From Bacillus_BD oryzisoli_A (lineage in GTDB: Bacteria > Bacillota > Bacilli > Bacillales > Cytobacillaceae), in assembly GCF_043641075.1 (NCBI RefSeq), contig NZ_JBHZRC010000012.1, positions 50,967-114,966 of the forward strand: a DNA stretch of 64,000 nucleotides, read 5' to 3'. The notes under the pieces were generated by a model. That model worked only from the letters and a program-made list of their open reading frames with translations. It was not told where the DNA came from and made no database searches. Positions within the stretch are counted from its first letter, which is position 1. Every line of letters begins with the position of its first letter. Of the stretch, positions 1-8,064 are shown one piece after another. Position numbers and translations under genes: made by a program.

Positions 1-49
1 AGTATCTTTTCACAAAATAACTGAATATCAAACATTGAACATACACCAA

Positions 50-112
50 AGAGACGACTGGAAACCAAGCCCCGCAGGAATCACGGGCACCATCACCAGA
101 TGTCTCTTTTTT
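50..112 (+). terminator. Multi-stem hairpin with T tract
   Basis: An outer stem AGAGAC (50-55) pairs with GTCTCT (102-107). Inside it CTGG pairs with CCAG, and GCCC pairs with GGGC around positions 69-88. A run of six T follows at 107-112. This is the form of an intrinsic terminator with a branched stem, presumably ending a gene that lies left of the window. A small structured RNA is an alternative that cannot be excluded from sequence alone. Confidence 0.5.
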
Positions 113-116
113 GCTA

Positions 117-221
117 TTAACTTCATTCAGCAGAAGTCCATCACTTCTGTGGTTAAGGGATGAATAGAAAAATGGCTCTCCGATTTATGTGGTGTCTCAA
201 ACACCTGCTGAATGAAGTTAA
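117..221. repeat. Long imperfect palindrome (17-bp perfect arms)
   Basis: Positions 117-133 and 205-221 are perfect inverted repeats of 17 bp (TTAACTTCATTCAGCAG and its complement). Inside lie two further hairpins, CAGAAGT/ACTTCTG (131-149) and GGTGT/ACACC (191-205), so the block can fold as a branched structure. No protein is encoded here. It resembles the structured end of a mobile element or a dispersed repeat, but no transposase is adjacent and the family is not recognised. Confidence 0.55.
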
Positions 222-238
222 GCCTCCGGCGGATGCCA

Positions 239-279
239 CAGATTTTTTAATGGAAATTTATCGAGCTCTAAAAAATCTG
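239..279. repeat. 11-bp inverted repeat upstream of the PBP gene
   Basis: CAGATTTTTTA (239-249) and TAAAAAATCTG (269-279) are perfect inverted repeats with a GAGCTC palindrome in the loop. It follows the 17-bp-arm palindrome by 18 bp and precedes the pbpC-like start by about 74 bp. It may belong to the same folded element or act in the leader of the PBP gene; the sequence does not decide this. Confidence 0.4.
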
Positions 280-352
280 GGCTCGGAGCGAATTTGATAA
301 TGGTAAAAATCACCCAAAGTGGTACACTAACCCCAAGGAGGCGACTCGAAAA

Positions 353-2344
353 ATGAAAAAATCTCTGGCACTTATTTTTTTCATCCTATTCATTCTCACG
401 GCTTGCAACAACACACCGCAGCCGTCAGACACAATGTCACAATACATAAACCTATGGAATAAGCAGAAATTCGCGGACATGTATGAGCTTTTATCAACTA
501 ATGCGCAAAAGTCCATCACCAAAAAGGACTTCGTCAGCCGCTATGAAAAATACTACAAGGATCTCGAAATCACGAAGCTCAAGGCCGAATTCACCAAGCC
601 AAAGGAAGAGGAGAAGCCGAAGGAAGACAGCATAAGCTATCCCTTCTCCGCCAGCATGAACAGCATCGCCGGCGACATCTCTTTCAATCACAAGGCAACG
701 CTTGTAAAAGAAGAAAAAAACAACAAGGAAAACTGGTACATAGACTGGAATTCAACCTACATCTTCCCAGAGCTAGACGAGGGAGCCAAAATTGGTATTT
801 CCACCAACACGGCGAAGCGCGGTGAAATCACGGACCGCACGGGACAGGGACTAGCTGTAAACGGACAGGTGTATGAGATCGGCATCGTTCCCGCTGAGAT
901 GGGCGATCAAAAGGAAAAAATTATCAGCCAGCTTGCCACTCAGCTTGGCATCACAACGGAAAAAATCAACAACGCCCTTAACGCTTCATGGGTGCAGCCG
1001 GACTATTTCGTCCCAATTAAGAAGCTGTCCCTCGAGGAACAGGAACTCGTCGCCAACCTAACGGAGTTGCCATCCGTCAACTCCAAGCAGGTCGCTGCAC
1101 GCGTCTATCCGATGAAGGCAGCTGCCGCCCACCTGATCGGCTATGTCGGGCCCATCACAGCCGAGGAGCTGAAGGAACGCGAAGGAAAAGGCTACACAGC
1201 AAATGATACTATTGGAAAAAGAGGTCTCGAGCAGGTGCTCGATGAACAGCTCAAAGGAGAAAACGGCGTCACCATTAAGATCAAGAAAGCTGATGGCACT
1301 GAAACTACTCTCGCTGAAAAAGAAGTCAAGGACGGTGAATCCGTTCAGCTGACCATCGACGCGACCATGCAGACAAAGCTCTATCAGCAGCTCGTTGGAC
1401 AGGCTGGAACCGCTGCGGCCATCCACCCGACAACCGGCGAAACACTAGGTTTAGTCAGCTCACCAAGCTTTGACCCGAATCTACTTTCGTTAGGTGCGAC
1501 AGCCGAGCAATGGACGGCGCTGCAGGACGATCCGCTGAATCCGCTCTTGAACCGCTTCAGCGCCAACTTTGCACCAGGTTCTGTCATCAAACCGCTAACA
1601 GCGGCAATTGGTCTTAAGGAAGGAACGCTTGACCCAGCAGCAACGCTCAACGTCAGCGGTCTGCAATGGCAGAAGGATTCCTCCTGGGGCAGCTATTATG
1701 TTACAAGAGTTAAGGACCCCGGGACACCGGTTGATTTGGAAAAAGCTTTGCTCTACTCAGACAATATCTATTTTGCCCAAGCAGCACTGGCGCTTGGAAA
1801 GGACAAGCTGGCAGACGGTCTGAAGGGATTTGGCTTTGAAGAGGAAATGAAGTATCTATTCCCGCTCGAACCATCGAAGACAGGCGCAATGGACACGGAG
1901 ATCCTCCTAGCTGATTCCGGGTACGGCCAGGCACAGGTGGAAATGAATATCCTCCATCTCGCCGCAACATACACACCGTTCGTAAATGCCGGCAAGCTGA
2001 TCAAGCCGACGCTATTGCAGCAGGACGAGCTCGGCCAAGCCTGGAAGCAGAACGTCATCAATGAAGAGCAGGCAGCACAGATCAATACGATTCTGCAAAA
2101 AGTAGTCCAGGATCCAAGGGGCACTGCCAATAAAGCGAATATCCCGGGAATGCCACTTGCAGGGAAAACCGGCACCGCCGAGCTGAAGGCGAAGCAGGGG
2201 GAAAAGGGAACGGAAAACGGCTGGTTTGTCGCCTATAATACGGAAAATCCATCCCTCCTCGTGGCCATGATGGTTGAAGGAGTTCAGGCTTCCGGCGGCT
2301 CGTCAATCGTTGTGGAAAAAGTACGGAATGTGTTTGCACAGTAA
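353..2344 (+). CDS. pbpC: Penicillin-binding protein with NTF2-like domain (PBP3 type)
   Basis: This is a class B D,D-transpeptidase of 663 residues that cross-links peptidoglycan on the outer face of the membrane. The N-terminus has a lipoprotein signal ending in a LTAC lipobox, followed by an NTF2-like (MecA_N) domain at about residues 25-140 and a PBP dimerisation domain. The transpeptidase motifs are all present: SVIK in APGSVIKPL (active Ser), SDN in LLYSDNIYF, and KTG in LAGKTGTAE. Length and order match B. subtilis PbpC and the MecA family, which have low beta-lactam affinity. The ATG is preceded by AAGGAGG. It appears monocistronic, with a terminator directly downstream. PbpC is preferred over other class B PBPs because of the NTF2-like domain. 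Confidence 0.9.
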   Translation: MKKSLALIFFILFILTACNNTPQPSDTMSQYINLWNKQKFADMYELLSTNAQKSITKKDFVSRYEKYYKDLEITKLKAEFTKPKEEEKPKEDSISYPFSASMNSIAGDISFNHKATLVKEEKNNKENWYIDWNSTYIFPELDEGAKIGISTNTAKRGEITDRTGQGLAVNGQVYEIGIVPAEMGDQKEKIISQLATQLGITTEKINNALNASWVQPDYFVPIKKLSLEEQELVANLTELPSVNSKQVAARVYPMKAAAAHLIGYVGPITAEELKEREGKGYTANDTIGKRGLEQVLDEQLKGENGVTIKIKKADGTETTLAEKEVKDGESVQLTIDATMQTKLYQQLVGQAGTAAAIHPTTGETLGLVSSPSFDPNLLSLGATAEQWTALQDDPLNPLLNRFSANFAPGSVIKPLTAAIGLKEGTLDPAATLNVSGLQWQKDSSWGSYYVTRVKDPGTPVDLEKALLYSDNIYFAQAALALGKDKLADGLKGFGFEEEMKYLFPLEPSKTGAMDTEILLADSGYGQAQVEMNILHLAATYTPFVNAGKLIKPTLLQQDELGQAWKQNVINEEQAAQINTILQKVVQDPRGTANKANIPGMPLAGKTGTAELKAKQGEKGTENGWFVAYNTENPSLLVAMMVEGVQASGGSSIVVEKVRNVFAQ

Positions 2345-2632
2345 AATAGAGAGGGCTGCAGTCAGAAGCAGCCCTTATTCTACTTGTAAAATTGATAGAT
2401 GACAGTAAAAAATACATATATAATAGAAGAAAAGCGTTTTCATTCCGAGGGAATCATAGAAAATCGAATCTATTGTAAAAACCATTCTTTTGAAAAAATT
2501 TCTTAAAATAAGCGTTTGATTAATTTCAAGCAACAATAAAGGTGTCCCACTCTCATATGTAGAATAAAAAGGAATACCACTAATAAGATAATAACAGCAC
2601 ATAAAAACAACATTACCCAAGGGGAGATTTGT
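2345..2632. other. Gene-free leader upstream of the first gtaB
   Basis: This 288-bp AT-rich interval holds the pbpC terminator and then presumably the gtaB promoter. A TATAAT lies near 2420 in ATATATAATAGAAGAAAAGCG, but no convincing -35 sits at the right distance. The block from the terminator to about 2448 is clearly related to 21615-21700, so this leader was duplicated with, or recruited for, the second EPS region. Confidence 0.5.
2353..2381 (+). terminator. Intrinsic terminator after pbpC
   Basis: GGGCTGC (2353-2359) pairs with GCAGCCC (2368-2374) and is followed by a T-rich stretch. It lies 9 bp past the pbpC stop. A near copy of this hairpin and its right flank occurs at 21615-21700. 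Confidence 0.8.
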
Positions 2633-3508
2633 TTGAAAAAGGTACGTAAAGCAATTATCCCGGCAGCGGGACTTGGGACGCGGTTCCTGCCGGCTACAAA
2701 GGCGATGCCGAAGGAAATGCTCCCGATTGTCGATAAGCCGACGATTCAGTATATTGTCGAGGAAGCAATTGAGTCAGGCATCGAGGATATTATTATCGTA
2801 ACAGGTAAGGGAAAACGCTCGATTGAGGATCATTTTGACCATGCAGTGGAGTTGGAGCAAAACCTCATCAGCAAGGAAAAATACGAGCTGTTGGAAGAGG
2901 TCCGCAATATTGCCAATATGGTCGATATTCATTATATCCGGCAAAAGGAACCAAAGGGGCTCGGCCACGCGGTATGGTGTGCGCGGAACTTCATCGGTGA
3001 TGAGCCGTTTGCGGTATTATTGGGTGATGATATCGTCCAAGCGGAAACACCGTGCCTGAAGCAGCTGATGGATCAGCATGAAAAAACACTTTCCTCTGTC
3101 ATCGGCGTGCAGCAGGTTCCGAACAGTGAAACACACCGGTATGGAATCATTGATCCGATTGAAAGCTTCGGTCACAGCTACCAGGTCCGCAACTTTGTGG
3201 AAAAGCCGGCACAGGGAACAGCGCCCTCCAATCTAGCCATCATCGGCCGTTATATTTTTACACCAGAAATCTTTATGTTCTTGGATAAGCAGGTGGTTGG
3301 TGCAGGCGGTGAAATCCAACTGACCGATGCGATTCAGCAGCTGAATGAAATCCAGCGTGTGTTTGCTTTTGAGTTTGAAGGCAAGCGCTATGATGTCGGG
3401 GAAAAGCTTGGCTTTATCGAAACGACGATTGAATTTGCGCTCCAGCATGAGGATTTGCGGGAGGATCTACTGCGATTTATGGCGAAAAAATTGGATCAAC
3501 TGAAGTAA
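2633..3508 (+). CDS. gtaB: UTP-glucose-1-phosphate uridylyltransferase, copy 1
   Basis: GtaB/GalU makes UDP-glucose from UTP and glucose-1-phosphate in the cytoplasm, feeding surface glycans and teichoic acid glycosylation. The 291-residue protein has the signature GLGTRFLPATKAMPKE close to the N-terminus and the conserved FVEKP and GGEIQLTDAI segments. The start is TTG, supported by GGGGAG six bases upstream, and it aligns with the start of the second copy at 23519. The two copies are highly similar through most of their length and differ mainly at the C-terminus. It stands alone with its own terminator, so it is probably the housekeeping copy. Confidence 0.93.
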   Translation: MKKVRKAIIPAAGLGTRFLPATKAMPKEMLPIVDKPTIQYIVEEAIESGIEDIIIVTGKGKRSIEDHFDHAVELEQNLISKEKYELLEEVRNIANMVDIHYIRQKEPKGLGHAVWCARNFIGDEPFAVLLGDDIVQAETPCLKQLMDQHEKTLSSVIGVQQVPNSETHRYGIIDPIESFGHSYQVRNFVEKPAQGTAPSNLAIIGRYIFTPEIFMFLDKQVVGAGGEIQLTDAIQQLNEIQRVFAFEFEGKRYDVGEKLGFIETTIEFALQHEDLREDLLRFMAKKLDQLK

Positions 3509-3540
3509 TCATGGCAAAAAGATACTGCGTGTCTAAATGC

Positions 3541-3574
3541 AAAAAGCATGGTAAAGGAATTCACCATGCTTTTT
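3541..3574 (+). terminator. Intrinsic terminator after gtaB copy 1
   Basis: A perfect 12-bp stem, AAAAAGCATGGT (3541-3552) with ACCATGCTTTTT (3563-3574), ends in a T tract 33 bp past the gtaB stop. The symmetric A/T tails would also let it act on the opposite strand. Confidence 0.85.
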
Positions 3575-3597
3575 ATCATATCCTTAAAATTTTGTAC

Positions 3598-4055
3598 AGG
3601 CATAAGAGTTTGTAGGCGGAGAATTTCCGGCTAATGTACATAGAGTAGGCTTGCGAGGCTGATATAAGCGGAGGTTTTCCGGTTAACTGCTGTACTATAA
3701 GATAAAATCCAAGATTTGCACAACATTAGCGGAAATACTCCCTCTATTTATAGGGAAATATGAGTATTTCCTAATTTAAACGGAATTCCTCCGTCTATAT
3801 TTCAATTTCTGTTACTTTCCTGGAGGTATGAGAATCCATAAGCGGAGAATTTCCGGCTAATGTCTAATGGCGGGCTAAAAAAGCCAAAATAAGCGGAGAA
3901 CTTCCGATTAGCTGCTCTAAAAAAGTCAAAATCCAAGGATTTGGATAAGATAAACGGAACAACTCCTTTTATTTATAGGGAAATATGGGTATTTCCCAAT
4001 TCAAGCGGAATTTCTCCGTTTATTTTTCAAACAACTCTAGAAATGCAGCCCCTAC
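3598..4055. repeat. Two tandem copies of a ~230-bp palindromic repeat
   Basis: Copy 1 is about 3598-3825 and copy 2 about 3826-4055. Both run in the same order: GGCATAAGAG-like lead, GCGGAGAATTTCCGGCTAATG, a second GCGGAG..TTCCG block, AAAATCCAAGATTTG-like, then ATTTATAGGGAAATATG and CGGAATT(C/T)CTCCGT. Each copy is itself built from inverted GCGGAG/CTCCG motifs. It has no coding potential and looks like a dispersed intergenic repeat of Bacillaceae in tandem. Confidence 0.7.
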
Positions 4056-4121
4056 CTGGCAAGTTATAATGGTAATTTGCAAGATTTGTACCCGGCGTAT
4101 GATGAAGAAAATAAAACAATG

Positions 4122-4155
4122 GAAAAGAGCGTCCAAATGATGCTCTTTTCTTATT
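4122..4155 (+). terminator. Hairpin with T-rich 3' arm in gene-free region
   Basis: GAAAAGAGC (4122-4130) and GCTCTTTTC (4142-4150) form a perfect 9-bp stem followed by TTATT. No intact gene ends just before it. A short open stretch from about 4050 could be the tail of a lost gene, but it matches nothing recognised. Confidence 0.45.
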
Positions 4156-4462
4156 AATATAATGTTATGTTTGAGTCCAAAATAGATGCCTTCACAAAAC
4201 TCCCATCAAGAGATCACAACAAAGATTTCTATCTTCTATATCTAAAAATCCAAAGAAACAAATCTTCAAACTCTCTTAAATTACCTGCTAGTCAGTCCTC
4301 TCCTTAACTTAAACTTTACAAAATCTTGCAAACGAATGAAAACCGGCAAAACCCTTTCCCCATGCTACTTCCCTCTCGTTTTTCAAAGGTATGATAGGTA
4401 AATTCTGACGAAATTATAGAATATTTCTATAGAAAATCGATATACATTTTTAGTAATCGAGA

Positions 4463-4491
4463 TTGTGCATTATTTCTGAATAGAATATAGC
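4463..4491 (+). promoter_or_regulatory. Possible sigma-A promoter of the first EPS operon
   Basis: TTGTGC (4463-4468) and TATAGC (4486-4491) are separated by 17 bp and lie 40 bp before the first gene of the operon. Both hexamers are imperfect. Short inverted repeats (CGTTA..TTAACG, AACG..CGTT) lie between the -10 and the ribosome site. The assignment rests on position and spacing only. Confidence 0.35.
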
Positions 4492-4531
4492 ACGTTAGAA
4501 ATTCTTTTAACGAAGCGTTAAGGAGGAGAAC

Positions 4532-5254
4532 ATGGAGGAGACCATTCAGCTAAAAGAAGTGCTGCGAATGTTGAGAAAACGAGTAGGTTTAATCCTGATT
4601 CTTACCACATTAGCTGTAATTGCAGCCGGAGTGATGAGTTACTTTGTCATGCCCCCCATTTATCAAGCCTCAACACAGCTCTTAGTCAATAAAACTCAAT
4701 CTGAACAGCCCTTATATAGTCCAGGTGAGGTTCAAACAAACCTACAGCTCATCAACTCCTACAACGTCATTATGAAAAGTCCAGCGATTCTTGATCAGGT
4801 GATCGATGAATTGGGAATTGATTTAACGGTGGCTGAATTAAATGAAAAAATGACCGTTTCCAGTGAAGAGGATTCTCAAGTGGTCAACCTAACCGTCCAG
4901 GATACAAACCCCCAAATGGCTGCAGACATTGCCAATGAAACGGCCGAAGTCTTCCGGGAAAAAATTTTCACACTGATGAACATTGATAATGTAAATATTT
5001 TATCCAAGGCAAAGGTGGAACAAAATCCAGCTCCGATTAAGCCAAAGCCCTTGTTAAATATGGCTTTAGCTCTTGTGATTGGCTTCATGCTGGGTGTTGG
5101 AATCGCCTTCATATTAGAGTACCTGGATAACACGATCAAAAGTGAGCAGGACATTGAAAAACTTCTACAAGTACCAGTACTCGGCGTTGTTGCTGCGTTT
5201 GACCACACGAATAAAAAGAAAGAAATCGCAAGGAGTGGATCCAATGGGACGTAA
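4532..5254 (+). CDS. Wzz/YveK-type chain-length modulator of the tyrosine kinase
   Basis: This 240-residue membrane protein belongs to the YveK/CapA/Wzz family, which controls polysaccharide chain length and activates the partner BY-kinase. It has one membrane helix at about residues 18-38, an extracytoplasmic Wzz domain, and a second helix at about 172-195 preceded by the typical proline-rich PAPIKPKPLLN. The short cytoplasmic tail would contact the kinase. The ATG follows AAGGAGGAG. The kinase gene overlaps its last 11 bases, so the two are translationally coupled. The homologous pair in B. subtilis is EpsA/EpsB or YwqC/YwqD. Confidence 0.9.
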   Translation: MEETIQLKEVLRMLRKRVGLILILTTLAVIAAGVMSYFVMPPIYQASTQLLVNKTQSEQPLYSPGEVQTNLQLINSYNVIMKSPAILDQVIDELGIDLTVAELNEKMTVSSEEDSQVVNLTVQDTNPQMAADIANETAEVFREKIFTLMNIDNVNILSKAKVEQNPAPIKPKPLLNMALALVIGFMLGVGIAFILEYLDNTIKSEQDIEKLLQVPVLGVVAAFDHTNKKKEIARSGSNGT

Positions 5255-5939
5255 TAAAAAGGCAAAAGGGAATGATGTAAAGCGAAGTTTAATCACGCAG
5301 CAGGATCCGAAGTCACACATTTCCGAGCAATATCGAACAATCCGAACCAATATTCAATTTGCGTCGGTTGATAAAGAATTGACCACCATCGTTGTCACGT
5401 CGTCAGGTCCTGCGGAAGGAAAGTCCACGACCGTAGCCAATTTGGCGGTTGTCTTTGCGCAGCAGGGAAAGCAGGTGCTGCTGATTGACTCGGATTTACG
5501 AAAGCCAACCGTTCACTATACGTTTCAAGTGAGCAATATAAAGGGATTAACGACTGTCCTAACAAAACAATCAACGCTAGAGGAAGTGATCCAACCATCG
5601 ATGCAAGAAAATTTATCACTTGTAACAAGCGGGCCGATCCCGCCAAACCCTGCTGAGCTGCTCAGTTCAAAGGCGATGGAGGAGCTAATAAAGGAGGCGA
5701 GCACAACGTACGATATGGTGCTGTTTGATTCCCCGCCATTGCTGGCCGTGACCGACGGACAAATATTAGCCAGTAAATGTGATGGCACCCTTTTGATTGT
5801 GAGCAGCGGAAAAACAGAAATAGAGCAAGCGATAAAGGCAAAGGATTTACTAAATTCAGTGAATAGCCATCTACTGGGAGTCATTTTAAATAATAAAAAG
5901 CTTAAAAATCCCCACTATTATTCCTATTATGGCGAGTAG
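5244..5939 (+). CDS. BY-type tyrosine-protein kinase (CpsD/YwqD/EpsB)
   Basis: This bacterial tyrosine kinase phosphorylates itself and sugar-nucleotide enzymes to tune polysaccharide output. Motifs are Walker A SSGPAEGKSTT, Walker A' LLIDSDLRKP, and Walker B VLFDSPP. The C-terminus has the Tyr cluster NPHYYSYYGE, the autophosphorylation tail dephosphorylated by the PHP phosphatase encoded at 22267. The ATG at 5244, with AAGGAG about 8 bases upstream, gives 231 residues. An upstream in-frame ATG at 5142 would extend deep into the preceding gene and is rejected. Confidence 0.92.
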   Translation: MGRNKKAKGNDVKRSLITQQDPKSHISEQYRTIRTNIQFASVDKELTTIVVTSSGPAEGKSTTVANLAVVFAQQGKQVLLIDSDLRKPTVHYTFQVSNIKGLTTVLTKQSTLEEVIQPSMQENLSLVTSGPIPPNPAELLSSKAMEELIKEASTTYDMVLFDSPPLLAVTDGQILASKCDGTLLIVSSGKTEIEQAIKAKDLLNSVNSHLLGVILNNKKLKNPHYYSYYGE

Positions 5940-6216
5940 TCAATGAATTGTAATCAATTGGTAATATAGCTTAATAATATTTAGAAATACACATGAATAG
6001 CATTCTAGTATATGGATTATTTTACCAACCAATTAAATCAAACATCCATTCCCTTTAAAAATACAAAATTTATCTATAGATAGCTTCGTAGATTAGAATA
6101 TCTAAACCTTCAAATAAACAGACCGGTTAGTTCATCTTAAAGCTACCAACTTGGGTTGAGGAGACCATCCATTCCATCATGACGCTTTCAACAACTTGAG
6201 AGAGAGGAAGTTATAA
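5940..6216. other. Gene-free 277-bp interval between kinase and EpsC-like gene
   Basis: In B. subtilis the EAR antitermination RNA lies between epsB and epsC. No EAR-like sequence is visible here: the GGAGG-closed hairpin and the GGGC/GCCC pairs seen at 23246-23379 are absent. The region is AT-rich with no clear terminator. A small TAGATA-type repeat (6070-6105) and a GAGAGAGGAAG ribosome site are all that stand out. Confidence 0.5.
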
Positions 6217-8031
6217 ATGCCGTATGAAAAGCGGGTTCCGCTTCTAGTCGGGTTAGATTCGATCATTGTCTTGACCTCTATCTTTTTTGGATATATATTG
6301 CTGCATCCCTACACCAAATTTTATACAGAATCCATGCTTTGGGTTAGTTCAATCACCTTAGTCGTTAGTCACCATGTATTTGCCTCCATCTATCGTCTGT
6401 ATCAGAAGGCATGGGAATATGCAAGCATTGGAGAGCTGCTTGCAATCCTGAAGGCTGTCACCTTGTCCATAACCGTGACAGCCGTCGCTCAATCCCTAGT
6501 ATATCAAGATGTATACTTTAGAGTTTTGGGCATTACCTGGATGATGCATGTCCTATTAATTGGAGGATCGCGTTTTTCCTGGCGAGTGTTCCGCGACCAT
6601 TACATAACAGTCAATCCTGATAATAGACGCACCCTGATTGTTGGAGCTGGTTCAGCTGGAACGATGGTGGCACGTCAATTGTTGAAAAATAACCAAGGGC
6701 AGCTTTATCCGGTTGCCTTTGTCGATGATGATCCAAACAAGCATCGATTGCAAATCTATGGAATTGAGGTAAAGGGCGATATTCAAGACATCCCCTGTAT
6801 TGTAGAAAGATGCAGAATTCAAAACATCGTGATTGCCATTCCTTCCTTGAGGAAAAAAGAAATCAACAAAATCTATGATGAATGCGCCAAAACAAAAGCA
6901 ACCACTAAAATTTTTCCCTTGATAGAGGACCTGGTGACAGGGAAGGTTTCCATCAATCAGATTCGGAATGTGGAGGTGGAGGACTTACTTGGCCGTGAGC
7001 CTATTGAATTAGATATTGATTGCATTGCCGATAAATTAACGGGTAAAACCGTTCTCGTCACTGGTGCAGGTGGCTCGATCGGTTCAGAAATCTGCCGGCA
7101 AATTGCGAAATTTTCACCGAAAAAGCTCCTGCTGCTCGGCCATGGGGAGAATAGCATTTACGCCATTGACATGGAATTAAAACAACAATATCAGGATGAC
7201 GTGGAGATCATTCCGATTATTGCCGATATTCAAGACGGGGCCCGCATCCTAGAAATTATGGAAATGTACCGGCCAGATGTGGTGTATCATGCGGCAGCAC
7301 ATAAGCATGTTCCGTTGATGGAATACAATCCGACAGATGCTGTAAAAAACAATATCCTCGGCACGAGGAACGTCGCAGTAGCGGCAGATACTTACGGGGT
7401 GAAAAATTTTGTTCTGATTTCAACAGACAAGACGGTGAACCCGCCAAATGTCATGGGAGCGACCAAACGGTTTGCCGAGATGATTATTCAAAACATCAAT
7501 AAGGAAAGCGAGACCAAATTTGTGGCCGTTCGCTTTGGAAATGTACTGGGGAGCCGCGGCAGTGTCATTCCTTTATTTAAAAAGCAAATTCAAGAAGGGG
7601 GCCCTGTGACGGTGACACATCCGGATATGACCCGTTATTTTATGACGATTCCCGAGGCTTCACAGCTTGTCATACAGGCAGGTGCCTTAGCGCGGGGCGG
7701 TGAGGTGTTTGTCCTGGATATGGGCGAACCGGTTAAAATCGTGGACCTGGCGAAAAACCTCATCAAGCTTTCGGGTTATTCAGTGGACGACATTGGCATC
7801 ACTTTCACGGGGATACGACCAGGGGAGAAGCTATATGAGGAGCTGTTGAATGAAAATGAGGTGGTGAAAAAACAGGTGTTTCCGAAGATTTTTATCGGGA
7901 AGGCGGAGCCGGTTGGGAAAGAGGAGCTTTATGGGGTGATGGAGACGCTGCTGGATATGGATGAAGCGGAGCTCAAGGAGACCTTGGTGAGAATCGCCAA
8001 TACGAAGCTCGATGGGAGTAATCAACGGTGA
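6217..8031 (+). CDS. epsC: EpsC/CapD-like UDP-GlcNAc 4,6-dehydratase, copy 1
   Basis: The 604-residue membrane-anchored nucleotide-sugar dehydratase starts UDP-GlcNAc conversion to 4-keto-6-deoxy sugars such as UDP-QuiNAc4N derivatives. Four membrane helices fill about residues 8-110. A first Rossmann segment has GAGSAGTMVARQL, and the catalytic SDR domain begins at VLVTGAGGSIGSE (about residue 281). The SDR YxxxK is MGATK in NPPNVMGATKRF, the Met-for-Tyr form normal for the long PglF/CapD/EpsC family. Together with the EpsN-like aminotransferase and EpsM-like acetyltransferase it forms a bacillosamine-type pathway. A close paralogue is encoded at 24459. Confidence 0.9.
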   Translation: MPYEKRVPLLVGLDSIIVLTSIFFGYILLHPYTKFYTESMLWVSSITLVVSHHVFASIYRLYQKAWEYASIGELLAILKAVTLSITVTAVAQSLVYQDVYFRVLGITWMMHVLLIGGSRFSWRVFRDHYITVNPDNRRTLIVGAGSAGTMVARQLLKNNQGQLYPVAFVDDDPNKHRLQIYGIEVKGDIQDIPCIVERCRIQNIVIAIPSLRKKEINKIYDECAKTKATTKIFPLIEDLVTGKVSINQIRNVEVEDLLGREPIELDIDCIADKLTGKTVLVTGAGGSIGSEICRQIAKFSPKKLLLLGHGENSIYAIDMELKQQYQDDVEIIPIIADIQDGARILEIMEMYRPDVVYHAAAHKHVPLMEYNPTDAVKNNILGTRNVAVAADTYGVKNFVLISTDKTVNPPNVMGATKRFAEMIIQNINKESETKFVAVRFGNVLGSRGSVIPLFKKQIQEGGPVTVTHPDMTRYFMTIPEASQLVIQAGALARGGEVFVLDMGEPVKIVDLAKNLIKLSGYSVDDIGITFTGIRPGEKLYEELLNENEVVKKQVFPKIFIGKAEPVGKEELYGVMETLLDMDEAELKETLVRIANTKLDGSNQR

Positions 8032-8064
8032 GTGGAAAGGCTCATATAGGGAGGCGTGAAGGTG

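Noticed and set aside
873..2417. Several long open frames opposite or out of frame with pbpC
   Set aside because: They are shadows of the GC-rich coding sequence; none has a ribosome site, and the pbpC frame explains the region fully.
3598..4055. A CRISPR array, because of regularly repeated GCGGAG..TTCCG units
   Set aside because: Units are imperfect and irregularly spaced, there are no unique spacers of constant length, and no cas genes are present.
5940..6216. An EAR element between kinase and epsC copy 1, as in B. subtilis
   Set aside because: The interval is AT-rich and lacks the GGAGG hairpin and GGGC/GCCC pairs of the 23-kb element.
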